64,000 bases of DNA from an uncultured Flavobacteriaceae bacterium. GTDB lineage: Bacteria > Bacteroidota > Bacteroidia > Flavobacteriales > Flavobacteriaceae. The first letter of the stretch is position 1. Each line of letters begins with the position of its first letter. Positions 38,600 to 48,701 of this stretch are shown here, piece after piece. The stretch is taken from the NCBI GenBank assembly GCA_905479065.1, contig CAJQLB010000004.1, forward strand, positions 62,001 to 126,000, written 5' to 3'. The notes beneath the pieces are model-generated. The model was not told the origin of the DNA and searched no databases. It saw only the letters and a list, made by a program, of their open reading frames with translations. The position numbers were made by a program, and so were the translations under genes.

Positions 38600-39832
38600 A
38601 TGGAATTATTAACTACAAATAATGTATGGATGATGATCTGTACAGCACTCGTTTTCTTTATGCATTTAGGATTTGCATTTTTAGAAATTGGATTGACACG
38701 TCAAAAAAATACAATTAATATCCTATTTAAAAATATTTTTATTATTACCATAGGTCTGCTGCTATATTGTTTAGTTGGATTTAATTTAATGTATCCAGGA
38801 GAGTTTAATGGCTATTTAGGATTTGCAGGTTTTGGTTTAGAATCTCCACTTACAGAAGCAGGTGTTTTAGACTTGACCTATAATGAAGGTTACACCTATT
38901 GGACTGATTTCTTATTTCAGGGAATGTTTGCAGCTACAGCAGCAACAATTGTATCCGGAGCGGTAGCCGAGCGCATGAAAATCGGACCTTTCATGATATT
39001 TACCGTTTTATATGTTGGTTTTATTTATCCTATTGCTGGTTCTTGGAAATGGGGTGGAGGCTTTTTGCAAACACTTGAGACTCCTTTTTATGATTTTGCG
39101 GGATCAACATTAGTGCATTCTGTTGGCGGCTGGGCAGCCCTTGTCGCTGTATGCTTACTCGGATCGCGCATCGGAAAATTTAAAAATGGTAAACTTCAAG
39201 CCATTCCTGGTCATAATATCCCGTTGGCTACAGCCGGTGTTATTATTTTATGGCTCGGTTGGTTTGGATTTAATGGAGGCTCTGTTTTATCTGCAAACCC
39301 TGAATCAACATCATTAACTTTAGTCACAACATGCTTAGCAGCAGCGGCTGGTGGTGTAGTAGCAGCATTAGTATCATTTATAAAATTTAAAAATTTAGAT
39401 TTAACAATGTTTTTAAATGGGATTCTAGGAGGATTAGTCGGTATAACTGCAGGTGCAGATCAAATGAGTCCAACTGATGCTATTCTCATCGGAATTGTTG
39501 CAGGTGCAATCATTGTTGTTGCTGTCTCCTTAATTGATAGATTAAAATTAGATGATCCCGTTGGAGCCATAGCAGTGCATTTGGTATGTGGTGTTTGGGG
39601 AACTTTGGCTGTTGGGGTATTTGGAAACCTTGCAAGCAAAGCTCAATTCATGAGCCAACTTACAGGTGTTGTGTCTTATGCGGCTATATGTATCATTTCC
39701 TCATTTGCCATTATATACTCACTCAAGAAGGTTGTCGGGATTAGAGTTTCTGAACGAGAGGAGTTAGAAGGTCTTGACGCTCACGAACACGGCATGGATG
39801 CCTATCCAGATTTTAGATTAAATGAGCATTAA
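38600..39832 (+). CDS. amt: Ammonium transporter
   Basis: Amt/Mep/Rh channel of 410 aa with about 11 transmembrane helices. The signature DFAGSTLVHSVGGWAAL carries the first pore histidine, and VHLVCGVWGTLAVG carries the second of the twin-His pair. The N-terminus (MELLTTNNVWMMICTALVFFM) has no separate signal peptide, so topology may begin with TM1 directly. Downstream of the PII gene, its usual regulator. Ends at a strong bidirectional terminator. Confidence 0.96.
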   Translation: MELLTTNNVWMMICTALVFFMHLGFAFLEIGLTRQKNTINILFKNIFIITIGLLLYCLVGFNLMYPGEFNGYLGFAGFGLESPLTEAGVLDLTYNEGYTYWTDFLFQGMFAATAATIVSGAVAERMKIGPFMIFTVLYVGFIYPIAGSWKWGGGFLQTLETPFYDFAGSTLVHSVGGWAALVAVCLLGSRIGKFKNGKLQAIPGHNIPLATAGVIILWLGWFGFNGGSVLSANPESTSLTLVTTCLAAAAGGVVAALVSFIKFKNLDLTMFLNGILGGLVGITAGADQMSPTDAILIGIVAGAIIVVAVSLIDRLKLDDPVGAIAVHLVCGVWGTLAVGVFGNLASKAQFMSQLTGVVSYAAICIISSFAIIYSLKKVVGIRVSEREELEGLDAHEHGMDAYPDFRLNEH

Positions 39833-39857
39833 CTTTTAGTTAGTTATGCTATTTTAC

Positions 39858-39893
39858 ACAAAACCCTTCAACATTTCTATTGAAGGGTTTTTA
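39858..39893. terminator. Bidirectional terminator between amt and ppc
   Basis: AAAACCCTTCAA (39860-39871), 8-nt loop, TTGAAGGGTTTT (39880-39891): 12 perfect base pairs with A and T runs on either side, between converging genes. Confidence 0.85.
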
Positions 39894-39917
39894 ATATAGT
39901 TCAGCTATTCGAAATGT

Positions 39918-42497
39918 TTAAGCAGAATTTCTACTAGCATTTATATTTCCATACAATGAGCGTGTAACCATGGTACGATAAACTTCCAGGTCTTCATCCT
40001 TGGTCATTCCTGATTTTTCTAATTCTTGAATTTTCTTTAATGCATATTGCTGAATTGTCAAAAGTGGCAACACAATAGATTCGCGCACCGCAATTGACGC
40101 CTTTCCTGTAGGCTCTTCTTCCATGAGTTCATCATATCCTGTTAATTTCAAAATGAGATCTTTGGTAGTGATGTATTCTTCATAAATAAGCTTCCAAAAG
40201 TCTCCATATTCTGCATCTTCAGACATGTATTTTGTTAAGTTAAAAAATGACTTAGATAAAGACATCATACTATTTTCAATTAGAGTCTTGAAAAAATCAG
40301 ATGTTTTAAACAATCGCCGAGCTTTATCAAACTCACCAATATCGTCGTAATGCTTTAAAGCAGTTCCAACACCAAAAAATCCAGGAACATTTTGTTTTAA
40401 TTGGCTCCATGAACCCACAAACGGAATAGCTCTTAAATCTTTGAACACAAGCTCTTTTGATTGTCCTCGTTTTGCAGGCCTACTCCCAATATTAGTTTTA
40501 GCATAATACTTCAAGGTGCTCATGTGCTCCAAATACGAGATAAACTTAGGATGTGCCTTAAAATCACTGTAAGCCTCAAAGCTAAGTCTTGCCAAATCCT
40601 CCATAATATCCCTGTTTTCAGGAAGCATACTTAGATCTACATCACTTAAAGTGTTGGAAATTCCAGCACTTATTAATTGCTCCAAATTATATTGGGAAGA
40701 TTCTAAAGTTCCAAAATTAGAACTAATTGTTTGGCCTTGTACTGTTAATTGAACTTCTTCATCTTCAATAGTTGGTCCTAAAGACGCATAAAAGTTATGT
40801 GTTTTCCCTCCTCCACGAGCTGGAGGACCTCCTCGACCATCAAAGAAAATAACAGTAACACCATGATTTCTTGAAATTGTGGTTAATTTTTCTTTGGCTT
40901 TATAAATTGCCCAATTGGCCATTAAATAACCGCCATCTTTGGTCCCATCACTAAATCCAAGCATGATGGTCTGTCTGTTTTTTCGTAATTTTAAGTGTGC
41001 AGCATAACCAGGATTAGAATATAATTTCTCCATAACGCTAGGCGCATTTTCTAAATCAGTAATCGTTTCAAATAATGGTCCAATATCTACAGTCAAATCC
41101 CCCTGAAAGGCAACCAACTTCAACATAGCATATAATTGCATAACGTTTAGTGCCGTTTGGTTGTTACTTATGATATAGCGATTAGCTGCTTTTTCACCAT
41201 TCGTTTCTTGAATGGTTTTAATGACTTTCATTGTATTTAAAGCCTTAAATGCATCTTTATCTTTAATTAAATTTAAATCAACATAACCTTTGACATTGGA
41301 CAATACGGATACTTGTTCATTTTCAGAAAGTTCAAAATAATTGATTGGGAAAATTTTACTACCGTTTTCTAATAAGGTTTTGACCATTTCATTAAAAAAT
41401 TGATTATGTTTTCGGCTATCCTGTCTGATATCTAAATTTGCAAAATGAAAGCCAAACAAGTGAATTTTATTCAATAAACTATTCACTTTAGACACATACA
41501 ATGATTGATGCTCGTCAATTAACAATTGCTTTATTGCACTCATTTCTGACGTAAAATGCTCGAGTGTGAGATTTGATTTTTTATTAGTAATGATTTTATA
41601 AAGTTCTGTTTCTATAATAACAATTCTATTTTCTACACCCTGAAATGTAAGTTTTCTCCTTAGATTTCGAATATCACGATAATAATTTTTAATAATTGTA
41701 TCTCTTAATCTTTTTGCAACACTTAATGTGATTTCGGGAGTCACAAAAGGATTTCCGTCTCGGTCACCCCCGGGCCAAAAACCAATATTTATGATGTCAT
41801 TTGCAATGTGTTCTCCGTTAAATATGTGTTGTTGAATATAATCGTAAACACGCCCAAAAGAATTATAAAAAACATTTTCTAAATACCAAATTAAGCTCAC
41901 TGCCTCATCATAAGGACTAGGTTTTTTATGCTTAAAAAAAGATGTTTTTCCAAGCTGTGCTAACGAGTCATTTATCTGTAGAAGATTGTTTTGCTTGATT
42001 GCTTTTGTTAGATCTGTTATTATCCCAAGAACAGATCCTGGATAAAATTGCGTTGGATGTGCGGTCAAAACAATACGAACTTTGAATTCCGTTAAACACC
42101 TTTTAAGCCTTTCCAACTTATCTTCAGAAGAAACTGTCTCTTTTAAACTTCGTAACGTGCCAATTCCATCCATATTGTTAACTACTGGAAATGCAGCATC
42201 TTCAATGGCATCAAATAAAACCACTTGTCTCTCAATATATTGAATGAATCGAAACAGTAAATTAATTTGACTCTTAGAAGAGCGTCTTGCTTGGTACTTT
42301 TTAAAAAAGGCTTCAACTATTAGGGTTGGACTATCTCCTTTCTCAAATCCTTTCCTACAAGTTTCATGAAACAAGGGTAATAAAACCCCTGTCTTTGTAA
42401 TTGTATCAAAAGGTAATGTCATAAATATGCTGTTGTAGATCTGATATTTAGATAAAACGTTTTGATTAAATCGTGTTAGCTTCGGTTGAATTGACAT
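39918..42497 (-). CDS. ppc: Phosphoenolpyruvate carboxylase
   Basis: Carboxylates PEP to oxaloacetate, replenishing the TCA cycle and supplying aspartate-family carbon. 859 aa. Catalytic blocks are intact: VLTAHPTQ with His147, GFWPGGDRDGNPFVTP, GFSDGTKDGGYLMANW and the mobile loop FFDGRGGPPARGGGKTH. It ends in NASRNSA, whereas the well-known enzymes end in ...NTG. That Ala terminus may be normal for this phylum. A member of the anaplerotic support for the N-assimilation genes next door. Confidence 0.95.
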   Translation of the reverse strand: MSIQPKLTRFNQNVLSKYQIYNSIFMTLPFDTITKTGVLLPLFHETCRKGFEKGDSPTLIVEAFFKKYQARRSSKSQINLLFRFIQYIERQVVLFDAIEDAAFPVVNNMDGIGTLRSLKETVSSEDKLERLKRCLTEFKVRIVLTAHPTQFYPGSVLGIITDLTKAIKQNNLLQINDSLAQLGKTSFFKHKKPSPYDEAVSLIWYLENVFYNSFGRVYDYIQQHIFNGEHIANDIINIGFWPGGDRDGNPFVTPEITLSVAKRLRDTIIKNYYRDIRNLRRKLTFQGVENRIVIIETELYKIITNKKSNLTLEHFTSEMSAIKQLLIDEHQSLYVSKVNSLLNKIHLFGFHFANLDIRQDSRKHNQFFNEMVKTLLENGSKIFPINYFELSENEQVSVLSNVKGYVDLNLIKDKDAFKALNTMKVIKTIQETNGEKAANRYIISNNQTALNVMQLYAMLKLVAFQGDLTVDIGPLFETITDLENAPSVMEKLYSNPGYAAHLKLRKNRQTIMLGFSDGTKDGGYLMANWAIYKAKEKLTTISRNHGVTVIFFDGRGGPPARGGGKTHNFYASLGPTIEDEEVQLTVQGQTISSNFGTLESSQYNLEQLISAGISNTLSDVDLSMLPENRDIMEDLARLSFEAYSDFKAHPKFISYLEHMSTLKYYAKTNIGSRPAKRGQSKELVFKDLRAIPFVGSWSQLKQNVPGFFGVGTALKHYDDIGEFDKARRLFKTSDFFKTLIENSMMSLSKSFFNLTKYMSEDAEYGDFWKLIYEEYITTKDLILKLTGYDELMEEEPTGKASIAVRESIVLPLLTIQQYALKKIQELEKSGMTKDEDLEVYRTMVTRSLYGNINASRNSA

Positions 42498-42751
42498 TAT
42501 ATGACGACTTTATTAACTAGTAAATGTAGTAAAGCTAATGCATACTCTTATAGATTTTAAAAATTTTTGCGAATAATCCTATTATTTGAATTTTAAATAC
42601 ACAAACCATAATAAACTAGCTATTAATTTTAATATTCTTTATTACGCCGAAAGAATAACTAATTTTTCAACATTCTGATTGAAGTTATAGACTATTTTTC
42701 TTTTTCATATTGATTTCTATCAAAACCATTTTTTTGTTGGATGATATTATT
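42498..42751. other. Intergenic region between divergent ppc and metK
   Basis: AT-rich. The only notable element is an inverted repeat ATTCTTT (42634-42640) / AAAGAAT (42650-42656) with a 9-nt spacer, which could be an operator or a weak hairpin. Near the ppc start, TAGCTTTA on the minus strand is a poor -7 candidate. No reading frame of note. Confidence 0.35.
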
Positions 42752-42759
42752 TACATTTG
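42752..42759 (+). promoter_or_regulatory. Promoter -7 box of metK
   Basis: TACATTTG, an exact TAnnTTTG match. TTG trinucleotides lie 12-15 nt upstream, which is short for a -33 element. Transcription from here would begin near 42766, giving a leader of about 115 nt that starts right at the structured element. Confidence 0.5.
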
Positions 42760-42771
42760 TTAAGAATTTTC

Positions 42772-42858
42772 GAGGAAAACTTTGATCTGATTGCAACCTC
42801 AATAAAAAATGCTAAAGCAGTAGTTTACAAATTCCTACAGCCTTAGCCATCAAAGTTT
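42772..42858 (+). ncRNA. Structured metK leader RNA, candidate SAM-responsive element
   Basis: Three overlapping structures. (1) AAACTTTGAT (42777-42786) pairs perfectly with ATCAAAGTTT (42849-42858), closing the element. (2) A hairpin inside: GCTAA/TTAGC, GC/GC, GTAG/CTAC (42811-42823 with 42835-42847). (3) A competing small helix GAGG (42772-42775) / CCTC (42797-42800) enclosing GATCTGATTGCAA. The order GAT..ATTGCAA, helix, ATAAA..GCTAAA recalls the SAM-II/SAM-V core. GCAACC followed by TGCTAAA also recalls S-box pieces, but neither class fits fully. Position before SAM synthetase makes SAM sensing plausible. Confidence 0.55.
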
Positions 42859-42881
42859 ATCGATACTAATTTAAAGAGTTC

Positions 42882-44138
42882 ATGGCTTATTTATTTACAT
42901 CAGAAAGTGTCTCAGAAGGGCATCCAGACAAAGTTGCAGATCAAATTAGTGATGCATTAATTGATAATTTTTTGGCATTTGACAAAGATGCTAAAGTCGC
43001 TTGTGAAACTTTAGTAACCACAGGCCAAGTTGTTTTAGCTGGAGAGGTGAAATCTACCACTTATCTGGATGTTCAAAAAATTGCAAGACAGACAATTAAA
43101 GATATTGGCTACACAAAAAGTGAATACATGTTTGACGGTGATTCTTGTGGAGTGTTCTCAGCAATTCACGAACAGTCAGATGACATTAACAGAGGAATCG
43201 ACAGAGAAACTAAAGAAAAACAAGGCGCGGGTGATCAAGGAATGATGTTTGGTTATGCAACACGCGAAACAGAAAACTATATGCCTTTAGCGTTAGATTT
43301 AGCGCATCGTATTCTAACAGAACTTGCCGAATTACGAAGAGAAAATAGAGATATTACGTATTTACGTCCTGATTCAAAAAGTCAAGTCACCATTGAATAC
43401 AATGACAATAATGTCCCCCAAAGAATCGATGCAATCGTAGTCTCAACACAACACGATGACTTTGATGCTGACGCTGTCATGCTTAAAACAATCGAAAATG
43501 ACATCAAAACTATTTTAATACCTCGTGTAATTGCCAAATTACCACAGCATACTCAAACATTATTTACAAATGATATTAAGTATCACATCAATCCAACTGG
43601 AAAATTTGTCATTGGTGGGCCACATGGGGATACTGGACTTACCGGACGAAAAATAATTGTGGACACCTATGGCGGCAAAGGAGCACACGGAGGGGGCGCT
43701 TTTTCTGGGAAAGACCCGAGTAAGGTAGACAGAAGTGCTGCTTATGCTACCAGACATATTGCAAAAAATCTAGTTGCTGCAGGTGTTTGTGATGAAGTAT
43801 TAGTTCAAGTTAGTTATGCAATTGGTGTTGTTGAACCCATGGGGATTTTTATTGACACCTATGGTTCATGCCCTTTTAATATGACAGACGGTGAGATTGC
43901 AAAAAAGGTGTCAGACATTTTTGATATGCGACCTGCTGCAATTGAGAAACGATTAAAGCTTCGAAATCCAATGTATAGTGAGACTGCCGCTTACGGTCAC
44001 ATGGGAAGAGAAAATGAGACCATTTCCAAAACATTTGAACAACCAAATGGCAATACAGTTACCATGGAAGTTGAGCTTTTCACATGGGAGAAATTGGATT
44101 TTGTAGACAAGGTAAAAAAGGCTTTTCGATTGGACTAA
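42882..44138 (+). CDS. metK: S-adenosylmethionine synthetase
   Basis: Makes SAM from methionine and ATP. 418 aa. [41 protein letters not shown] and [19 protein letters not shown] are the hallmark ATP, phosphate and metal-binding blocks. It stands alone, divergent from ppc, behind a structured leader of about 115 nt. Its product is the ligand of the riboswitch at 15860-15980. Confidence 0.97.
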   Translation: MAYLFTSESVSEGHPDKVADQISDALIDNFLAFDKDAKVACETLVTTGQVVLAGEVKSTTYLDVQKIARQTIKDIGYTKSEYMFDGDSCGVFSAIHEQSDDINRGIDRETKEKQGAGDQGMMFGYATRETENYMPLALDLAHRILTELAELRRENRDITYLRPDSKSQVTIEYNDNNVPQRIDAIVVSTQHDDFDADAVMLKTIENDIKTILIPRVIAKLPQHTQTLFTNDIKYHINPTGKFVIGGPHGDTGLTGRKIIVDTYGGKGAHGGGAFSGKDPSKVDRSAAYATRHIAKNLVAAGVCDEVLVQVSYAIGVVEPMGIFIDTYGSCPFNMTDGEIAKKVSDIFDMRPAAIEKRLKLRNPMYSETAAYGHMGRENETISKTFEQPNGNTVTMEVELFTWEKLDFVDKVKKAFRLD

Positions 44139-44172
44139 ATCCTCAAAATGAAACCCTCACAGACTATTTACA

Positions 44173-45726
44173 TTAATTGTCCAATCCTCCTCTTCGTGTA
44201 GGAGATCGCTGTGATGGCCATTTCATTTGCTTACCTGTACGTCTACTCACCGGAAGGACTATTTTTTCTGTTGAAGTTTTGTCAGGATCTTCACTTGCCA
44301 TGTAAGTTAAGATTGCTGTTAATATGGCATTATTTTTTAAATCATCAAATATAATTTTATCATAAGTATCACGATTGGTATGCCAGGTGTAGTTCCAATA
44401 TGACCAATTTAAGGCACTCAGATTAAAAGCAGGGGCACCAGCAGCTAAAAAAGATGCGTTATCAGAGCCTCCTCCACTTGGAGAGCCTGGATAATTAGTT
44501 TCAATATGTTGTGTAATATCTCTAGGAACCGCTGCCAACCAACTTCCCAGATAATCATAAGCATGTAAAAAGCCAGCTCCTGAAATATTGACCACGCGAC
44601 CAGTTCCATTATCTTGATTAAATGATGCCTGAATATTTTTAACTATTTCTGGATGATCTTCTACGAAAGCTCGAGAGCCATTAAGTCCTTGCTCTTCACT
44701 ACCCCAATGACCAACGATAATAGTTCGTTTTGGATTTGGATAAAACTTTTTCAATAATCGCATTGCTTCCATCATAACCAAGGTACCTGTTCCGTTATCC
44801 GTGGCTCCTGTCCCTCCATCCCACGAATCAAAATGGGCAGATAATACAATATATTCTTTTGGCTTCTCTGTGCCTCTGATTTCTCCGATAGTATTAAATG
44901 TAGGCACCTCTCCTAATTCTTTAGATTCTGCAACAATTTTAAGAATTGGTTTGTCCCCATATTCTACCATTCTATAAAGCATCGTGTAATCTTCCAACTC
45001 CATATCCACTGTTGGAATAACTTTCGTTCGAGCACTAAATATTTTATTAACCCCAAACCCTCTTGACCAATTACTTGCCACAATTCCAGCAGCACCAGCA
45101 TCCTCAAGAGCTCTTATTATTGAACGTCTATTAAAACCAGTACGTCTTAAATTGGTTCGCCACGACATGGTGAGACTATCACGTTCATCTTTCATTTTAG
45201 TAAATGACTCTTCTGTTGCAAACTCTTCCCAGTTATAGTCTGGTCTACCTGTTGGTTGTTTCATTGAAACCAAAACAAATTTTCCTTTAACATTAGGTAA
45301 CCATTGTTTAAAATCTAAAGAATCTTTTACGTTTTCTGGTAACGTAATAACTTCGGCAGTTACCCCTGCACTTCCCGTACTTGGATTCCAGGCCAATTGC
45401 ATCCCGTCAAGTGTTTGAATTCTTGGAGAAATCATGTCAATATGTGTAATACCACGCTCCCATCCACGCCAAGTTCCATATTGTTCCTGTCTTGCTTCTA
45501 TACCCCATTTTTTGTACTGCTCAATAGCCCATTGACTCGCGTGTTGCATTTGAGGTGTTCCTACCAAGCGAGGTCCAACGACGTCTAAAAGCTCATGTGC
45601 TAAACGTTCTAGATCAGAGTTGCTACTTGCCTCTTCAACCATATCATCAATAATGCTATTTTGAGCAGATGTATTGCTAAAAGAAATCAAAAATAATAGT
45701 AAAAATAGTGTATAAAGATGCTTCAT
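44173..45726 (-). CDS. Exported M28-family zinc peptidase
   Basis: 517 aa with a signal peptide (MKHLYTLFLLLFLISFSNTSAQ). A PA-like insert occupies residues about 130-270 (DAGAAGIVASNWSRG). The M28 zinc ligands follow: His in LSAHFDSWDGG, the bridging Asp in GATDNGTGT, the Glu pair in GSEEQGLNGS, Asp in FNQDNGTGR, and the final His in WHTNRDTYD. It is probably an aminopeptidase or carboxypeptidase acting on peptides outside the cytoplasm. It has a basic Arg/Ser/Gly-rich tail. Alone on its strand between metK and the barrel gene. Confidence 0.92.
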   Translation of the reverse strand: MKHLYTLFLLLFLISFSNTSAQNSIIDDMVEEASSNSDLERLAHELLDVVGPRLVGTPQMQHASQWAIEQYKKWGIEARQEQYGTWRGWERGITHIDMISPRIQTLDGMQLAWNPSTGSAGVTAEVITLPENVKDSLDFKQWLPNVKGKFVLVSMKQPTGRPDYNWEEFATEESFTKMKDERDSLTMSWRTNLRRTGFNRRSIIRALEDAGAAGIVASNWSRGFGVNKIFSARTKVIPTVDMELEDYTMLYRMVEYGDKPILKIVAESKELGEVPTFNTIGEIRGTEKPKEYIVLSAHFDSWDGGTGATDNGTGTLVMMEAMRLLKKFYPNPKRTIIVGHWGSEEQGLNGSRAFVEDHPEIVKNIQASFNQDNGTGRVVNISGAGFLHAYDYLGSWLAAVPRDITQHIETNYPGSPSGGGSDNASFLAAGAPAFNLSALNWSYWNYTWHTNRDTYDKIIFDDLKNNAILTAILTYMASEDPDKTSTEKIVLPVSRRTGKQMKWPSQRSPTRRGGLDN

Positions 45727-45836
45727 CAGTATAGTTATTTGAGTTAAGACATTAAAAGAAATCTAAATTAACTAAAAAAAAGTAATTTAATTCTGAAATA
45801 TCAAGTCAAACCAAAATAAAATAGTCACTTGTAATA

Positions 45837-48581
45837 CTACAATTGATAGATTAATCTAAATGTGACAAACCGTGGCTGAATAAAGGTCTGTGTGGATGAA
45901 ACAGATAAATTATTTGCACTGTTATTTAAGCGAGATTCTATATTTAGCAAATTTGTAGCTTTTATTTCATATTCTAACTTTGCATCCCTGTCTTTTCGGT
46001 ACGATAAAGAAGCATTCCAAGTTTTAAAGGAGTCACTATTTCCCGCATCTGTGCTTTGCTTTGTGTAGGTGAAATCTGATCTTAAAGTTAAAGATTTCCA
46101 AATGTAGGCGTCAAAATCAATCGATGGCGCATTTGTATAAAACGTTGTCTTATTACCTCCTTGATCATTAGTTGACACGCTATAGCGGTATTTAACGCTT
46201 ACGTTTGGTGCTACTTTAAAATTAGTTCTAAGTCCTGGTGTATAACTTTGAGTAAATCCCTCGTTAAGAGATTGTCTGTTTTGAATGAACTGATTGATTT
46301 TACTATAATTAAAATTTGCATTTAACGTTGCTCTAATTTTACCGAATGTACGCTGAATACGTCCAAATGCTGAAACGTTTTCATCAGCAAAACTTGAATT
46401 AAAAAAAGTGCTTGTTGTGATCACATTTTCAAAATTCGTTAATCCTCGAATTTGATCAATGTTTTTAGAATATGCTAAACGCCCAAATACGTTGGTATAG
46501 TTAAATAAATTAAAGCTTGAATAAAATAAACTAACATTGTGAGACAAAGCATTTTGTAATTCAGGCTCTCCATATTGGATGCTGTTAAAGTTGTTTAAAA
46601 CTAGTCCCTGTGCCAATTTTGTAACATCAGTAAAACGATTTCGCATGTCATAACTAAATGTCAAACTCTCACTCTTTTTAAATTGAATACGTGCTTCAAA
46701 ATCTGGTAAGATTCTAAAAAAATTATCACTGTATGTCTCATCAAATTGGCTATTATTATTGCCATAAGAATGTAGTGAAAATCCAGGAGTCAACGTAAAC
46801 TTACCTGCTTTGACTCTGTAGTGAAACCCCAAGTAAATATCATTAAAATTATATTCTGTGTCGTTAGTTGCACGTCCATCATTGAAGGTAGGTGTAGGAT
46901 CAAAAACCGAACCATCCTCAAGAAATTGAAAAATATTAGAATTAAAACTTTGACGGCTTAAAATCGTTCCAAATGTCAGGTTTAAATTACTTTTACCATT
47001 GATGATGTAATAGTAATCCAATTTTGCATCAAGTTGATTAGATTTAATTCGTCTGTTCTGAGCTAAATCATAATTATCGAGTGAAGTATTTAATCCCAGA
47101 GCTTCAGCTGTTGTATCAAAAGCATCTCTATTATCTGGATTAACATCATCATTATTTGTAGGATCATTAACGAGTATGGCATTGTAAAAAGGATCCTCAT
47201 CTTTAATTAAGTGTTGCGCCTCAAATGCAAAAATATTTTTGTCGTTTAAAGTATAATAATAATTCATGCTCTGACTGATACTGAAAGGTGTAGTCTCATC
47301 AATTTGATTCGTTGAGCCTAAAACTGATGATAAGAAATTTTGTCGTTGCTCATCCTTTGAAAGACGCCCTAAAATATCATAATCTAACTGATTATTAACG
47401 TTAGGTTTGTAAGAAACGCTCAACTTAAGTAATCCTTGATTAGAACGTTCATCACTAATCTGCTCTGTAGATTCATCTGGTATACCCAAATCTGAATCAG
47501 TATATTCTCTAAAACTTTTTTGTTTAGAAGCGATACGACTAACATTGTAAATTGCAAATCCACTGATGTCTAATGCCTTATTTGGTGAATAACTAAAATT
47601 TGTTGCCCCTAACTTATTTTCAACATCTAAAGCATTATTTTGGCTCGTTAAAAAGCCAAGACTGTTATCTCCTAGATTGATATCTGTTCCACTACTCCTA
47701 CTCGGAGCTTGGAATCCAAACCCACCTCCAAAATTTCTAATATCTCGTCGTGACAGGGCAACCTCTCCAATATTATTCAAATCGCCAATAAAATTCAGAC
47801 TAAATTTTGGACTGTAATAAAACAACTTGGGCTGAGCTAGGTACAAGTTCTCGTCTGGAGATTGCCCTGCTCCTGCTGTAACATTTCCAAACCAAAAATT
47901 TTCTTTACCTTCTTTCAGTTTAATATTCAAAGCCACATTATCTTGATTATTTGTTACACCACTCAATTGCCCAACCTCAGAGTAATTGCGTAACACTTGT
48001 ATTTTATCGACTGCATTTGATGGAATATTTTTGGTAGCAACTTTAGTGTCTCCGTCAAAAAAATCTTTACCATTAACCATGAGTTTATTGACAACTTTAC
48101 CCTCTACTTCAACTTGACCATCTTCATTTATTTCAACACCTGGCAAATTCTCCAGGACATCCTCAAGTTTTCGGTCGGCTCCTGTTTTGAAAGAATCAGC
48201 ATTATAGACTAGTGTATCTCCTTTGACAGTTACTGGCATTTCATAGGTCAATTCAACAGCATCCAAGGCGTTGTCGGGTAATAAAGTAAAGTTTTGAGTA
48301 ATATTGGCTTCGATGGTAGTAACCTCCTGCTCCAAACTCTTCATTCCTATATAACTAACCTGAAATTTATAGGTTTCATTTTTTCCAAGACTTAATAAAA
48401 AATAGCCTTTTTCATCTGTTATAGCATATGACTCTAATGCACTAGTTGACTTATTAATGGCAATGACGTTAGCCAATTCCAGAGCTATTCCTGAACTATC
48501 TTTGACGACACCTTCAAATCTAAGTTGGCTGTGAGAAAAACAGGTTATTGTCAAAAAAAAGAATACGAGTATATTTTTCAT
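45837..48581 (-). CDS. Outer-membrane beta-barrel receptor with carboxypeptidase-like N-terminal domain
   Basis: 914 aa. Signal peptide at 1-18. A carboxypeptidase-regulatory-like beta sandwich spans about 21-105 (RFEGVVKDSSGIALELANVIAI). A plug-like region follows at about 115-220 (VLENLPGVEINEDGQ, VNGKDFFDGDTKVATKNIPS). A large barrel extends to FVTFRLIYQL. This is the TonB-dependent-receptor-like architecture. I do not see a convincing TonB box, so energisation is uncertain. It follows two GLPGLI genes on the same strand, a pairing common in Bacteroidota. Confidence 0.88.
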   Translation of the reverse strand: MKNILVFFFLTITCFSHSQLRFEGVVKDSSGIALELANVIAINKSTSALESYAITDEKGYFLLSLGKNETYKFQVSYIGMKSLEQEVTTIEANITQNFTLLPDNALDAVELTYEMPVTVKGDTLVYNADSFKTGADRKLEDVLENLPGVEINEDGQVEVEGKVVNKLMVNGKDFFDGDTKVATKNIPSNAVDKIQVLRNYSEVGQLSGVTNNQDNVALNIKLKEGKENFWFGNVTAGAGQSPDENLYLAQPKLFYYSPKFSLNFIGDLNNIGEVALSRRDIRNFGGGFGFQAPSRSSGTDINLGDNSLGFLTSQNNALDVENKLGATNFSYSPNKALDISGFAIYNVSRIASKQKSFREYTDSDLGIPDESTEQISDERSNQGLLKLSVSYKPNVNNQLDYDILGRLSKDEQRQNFLSSVLGSTNQIDETTPFSISQSMNYYYTLNDKNIFAFEAQHLIKDEDPFYNAILVNDPTNNDDVNPDNRDAFDTTAEALGLNTSLDNYDLAQNRRIKSNQLDAKLDYYYIINGKSNLNLTFGTILSRQSFNSNIFQFLEDGSVFDPTPTFNDGRATNDTEYNFNDIYLGFHYRVKAGKFTLTPGFSLHSYGNNNSQFDETYSDNFFRILPDFEARIQFKKSESLTFSYDMRNRFTDVTKLAQGLVLNNFNSIQYGEPELQNALSHNVSLFYSSFNLFNYTNVFGRLAYSKNIDQIRGLTNFENVITTSTFFNSSFADENVSAFGRIQRTFGKIRATLNANFNYSKINQFIQNRQSLNEGFTQSYTPGLRTNFKVAPNVSVKYRYSVSTNDQGGNKTTFYTNAPSIDFDAYIWKSLTLRSDFTYTKQSTDAGNSDSFKTWNASLSYRKDRDAKLEYEIKATNLLNIESRLNNSANNLSVSSTQTFIQPRFVTFRLIYQL

Positions 48582-48701
48582 AGGTTTAATGTCTTGAGTT
48601 GATTTACCCTAATTTGACTGCAATGATATGATTTGGTTTAATAGTGTTATGTTAAATAAATGCCAAAATAATGAGCCCAAATATTCCTTTAAAAAGGACA
48701 T

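Noticed and set aside
42741-42785. Small frame MILFTFVKNFRGKL overlapping the metK leader
   Set aside because: It starts upstream of and runs through the -7 box, so it would not be in the transcript.
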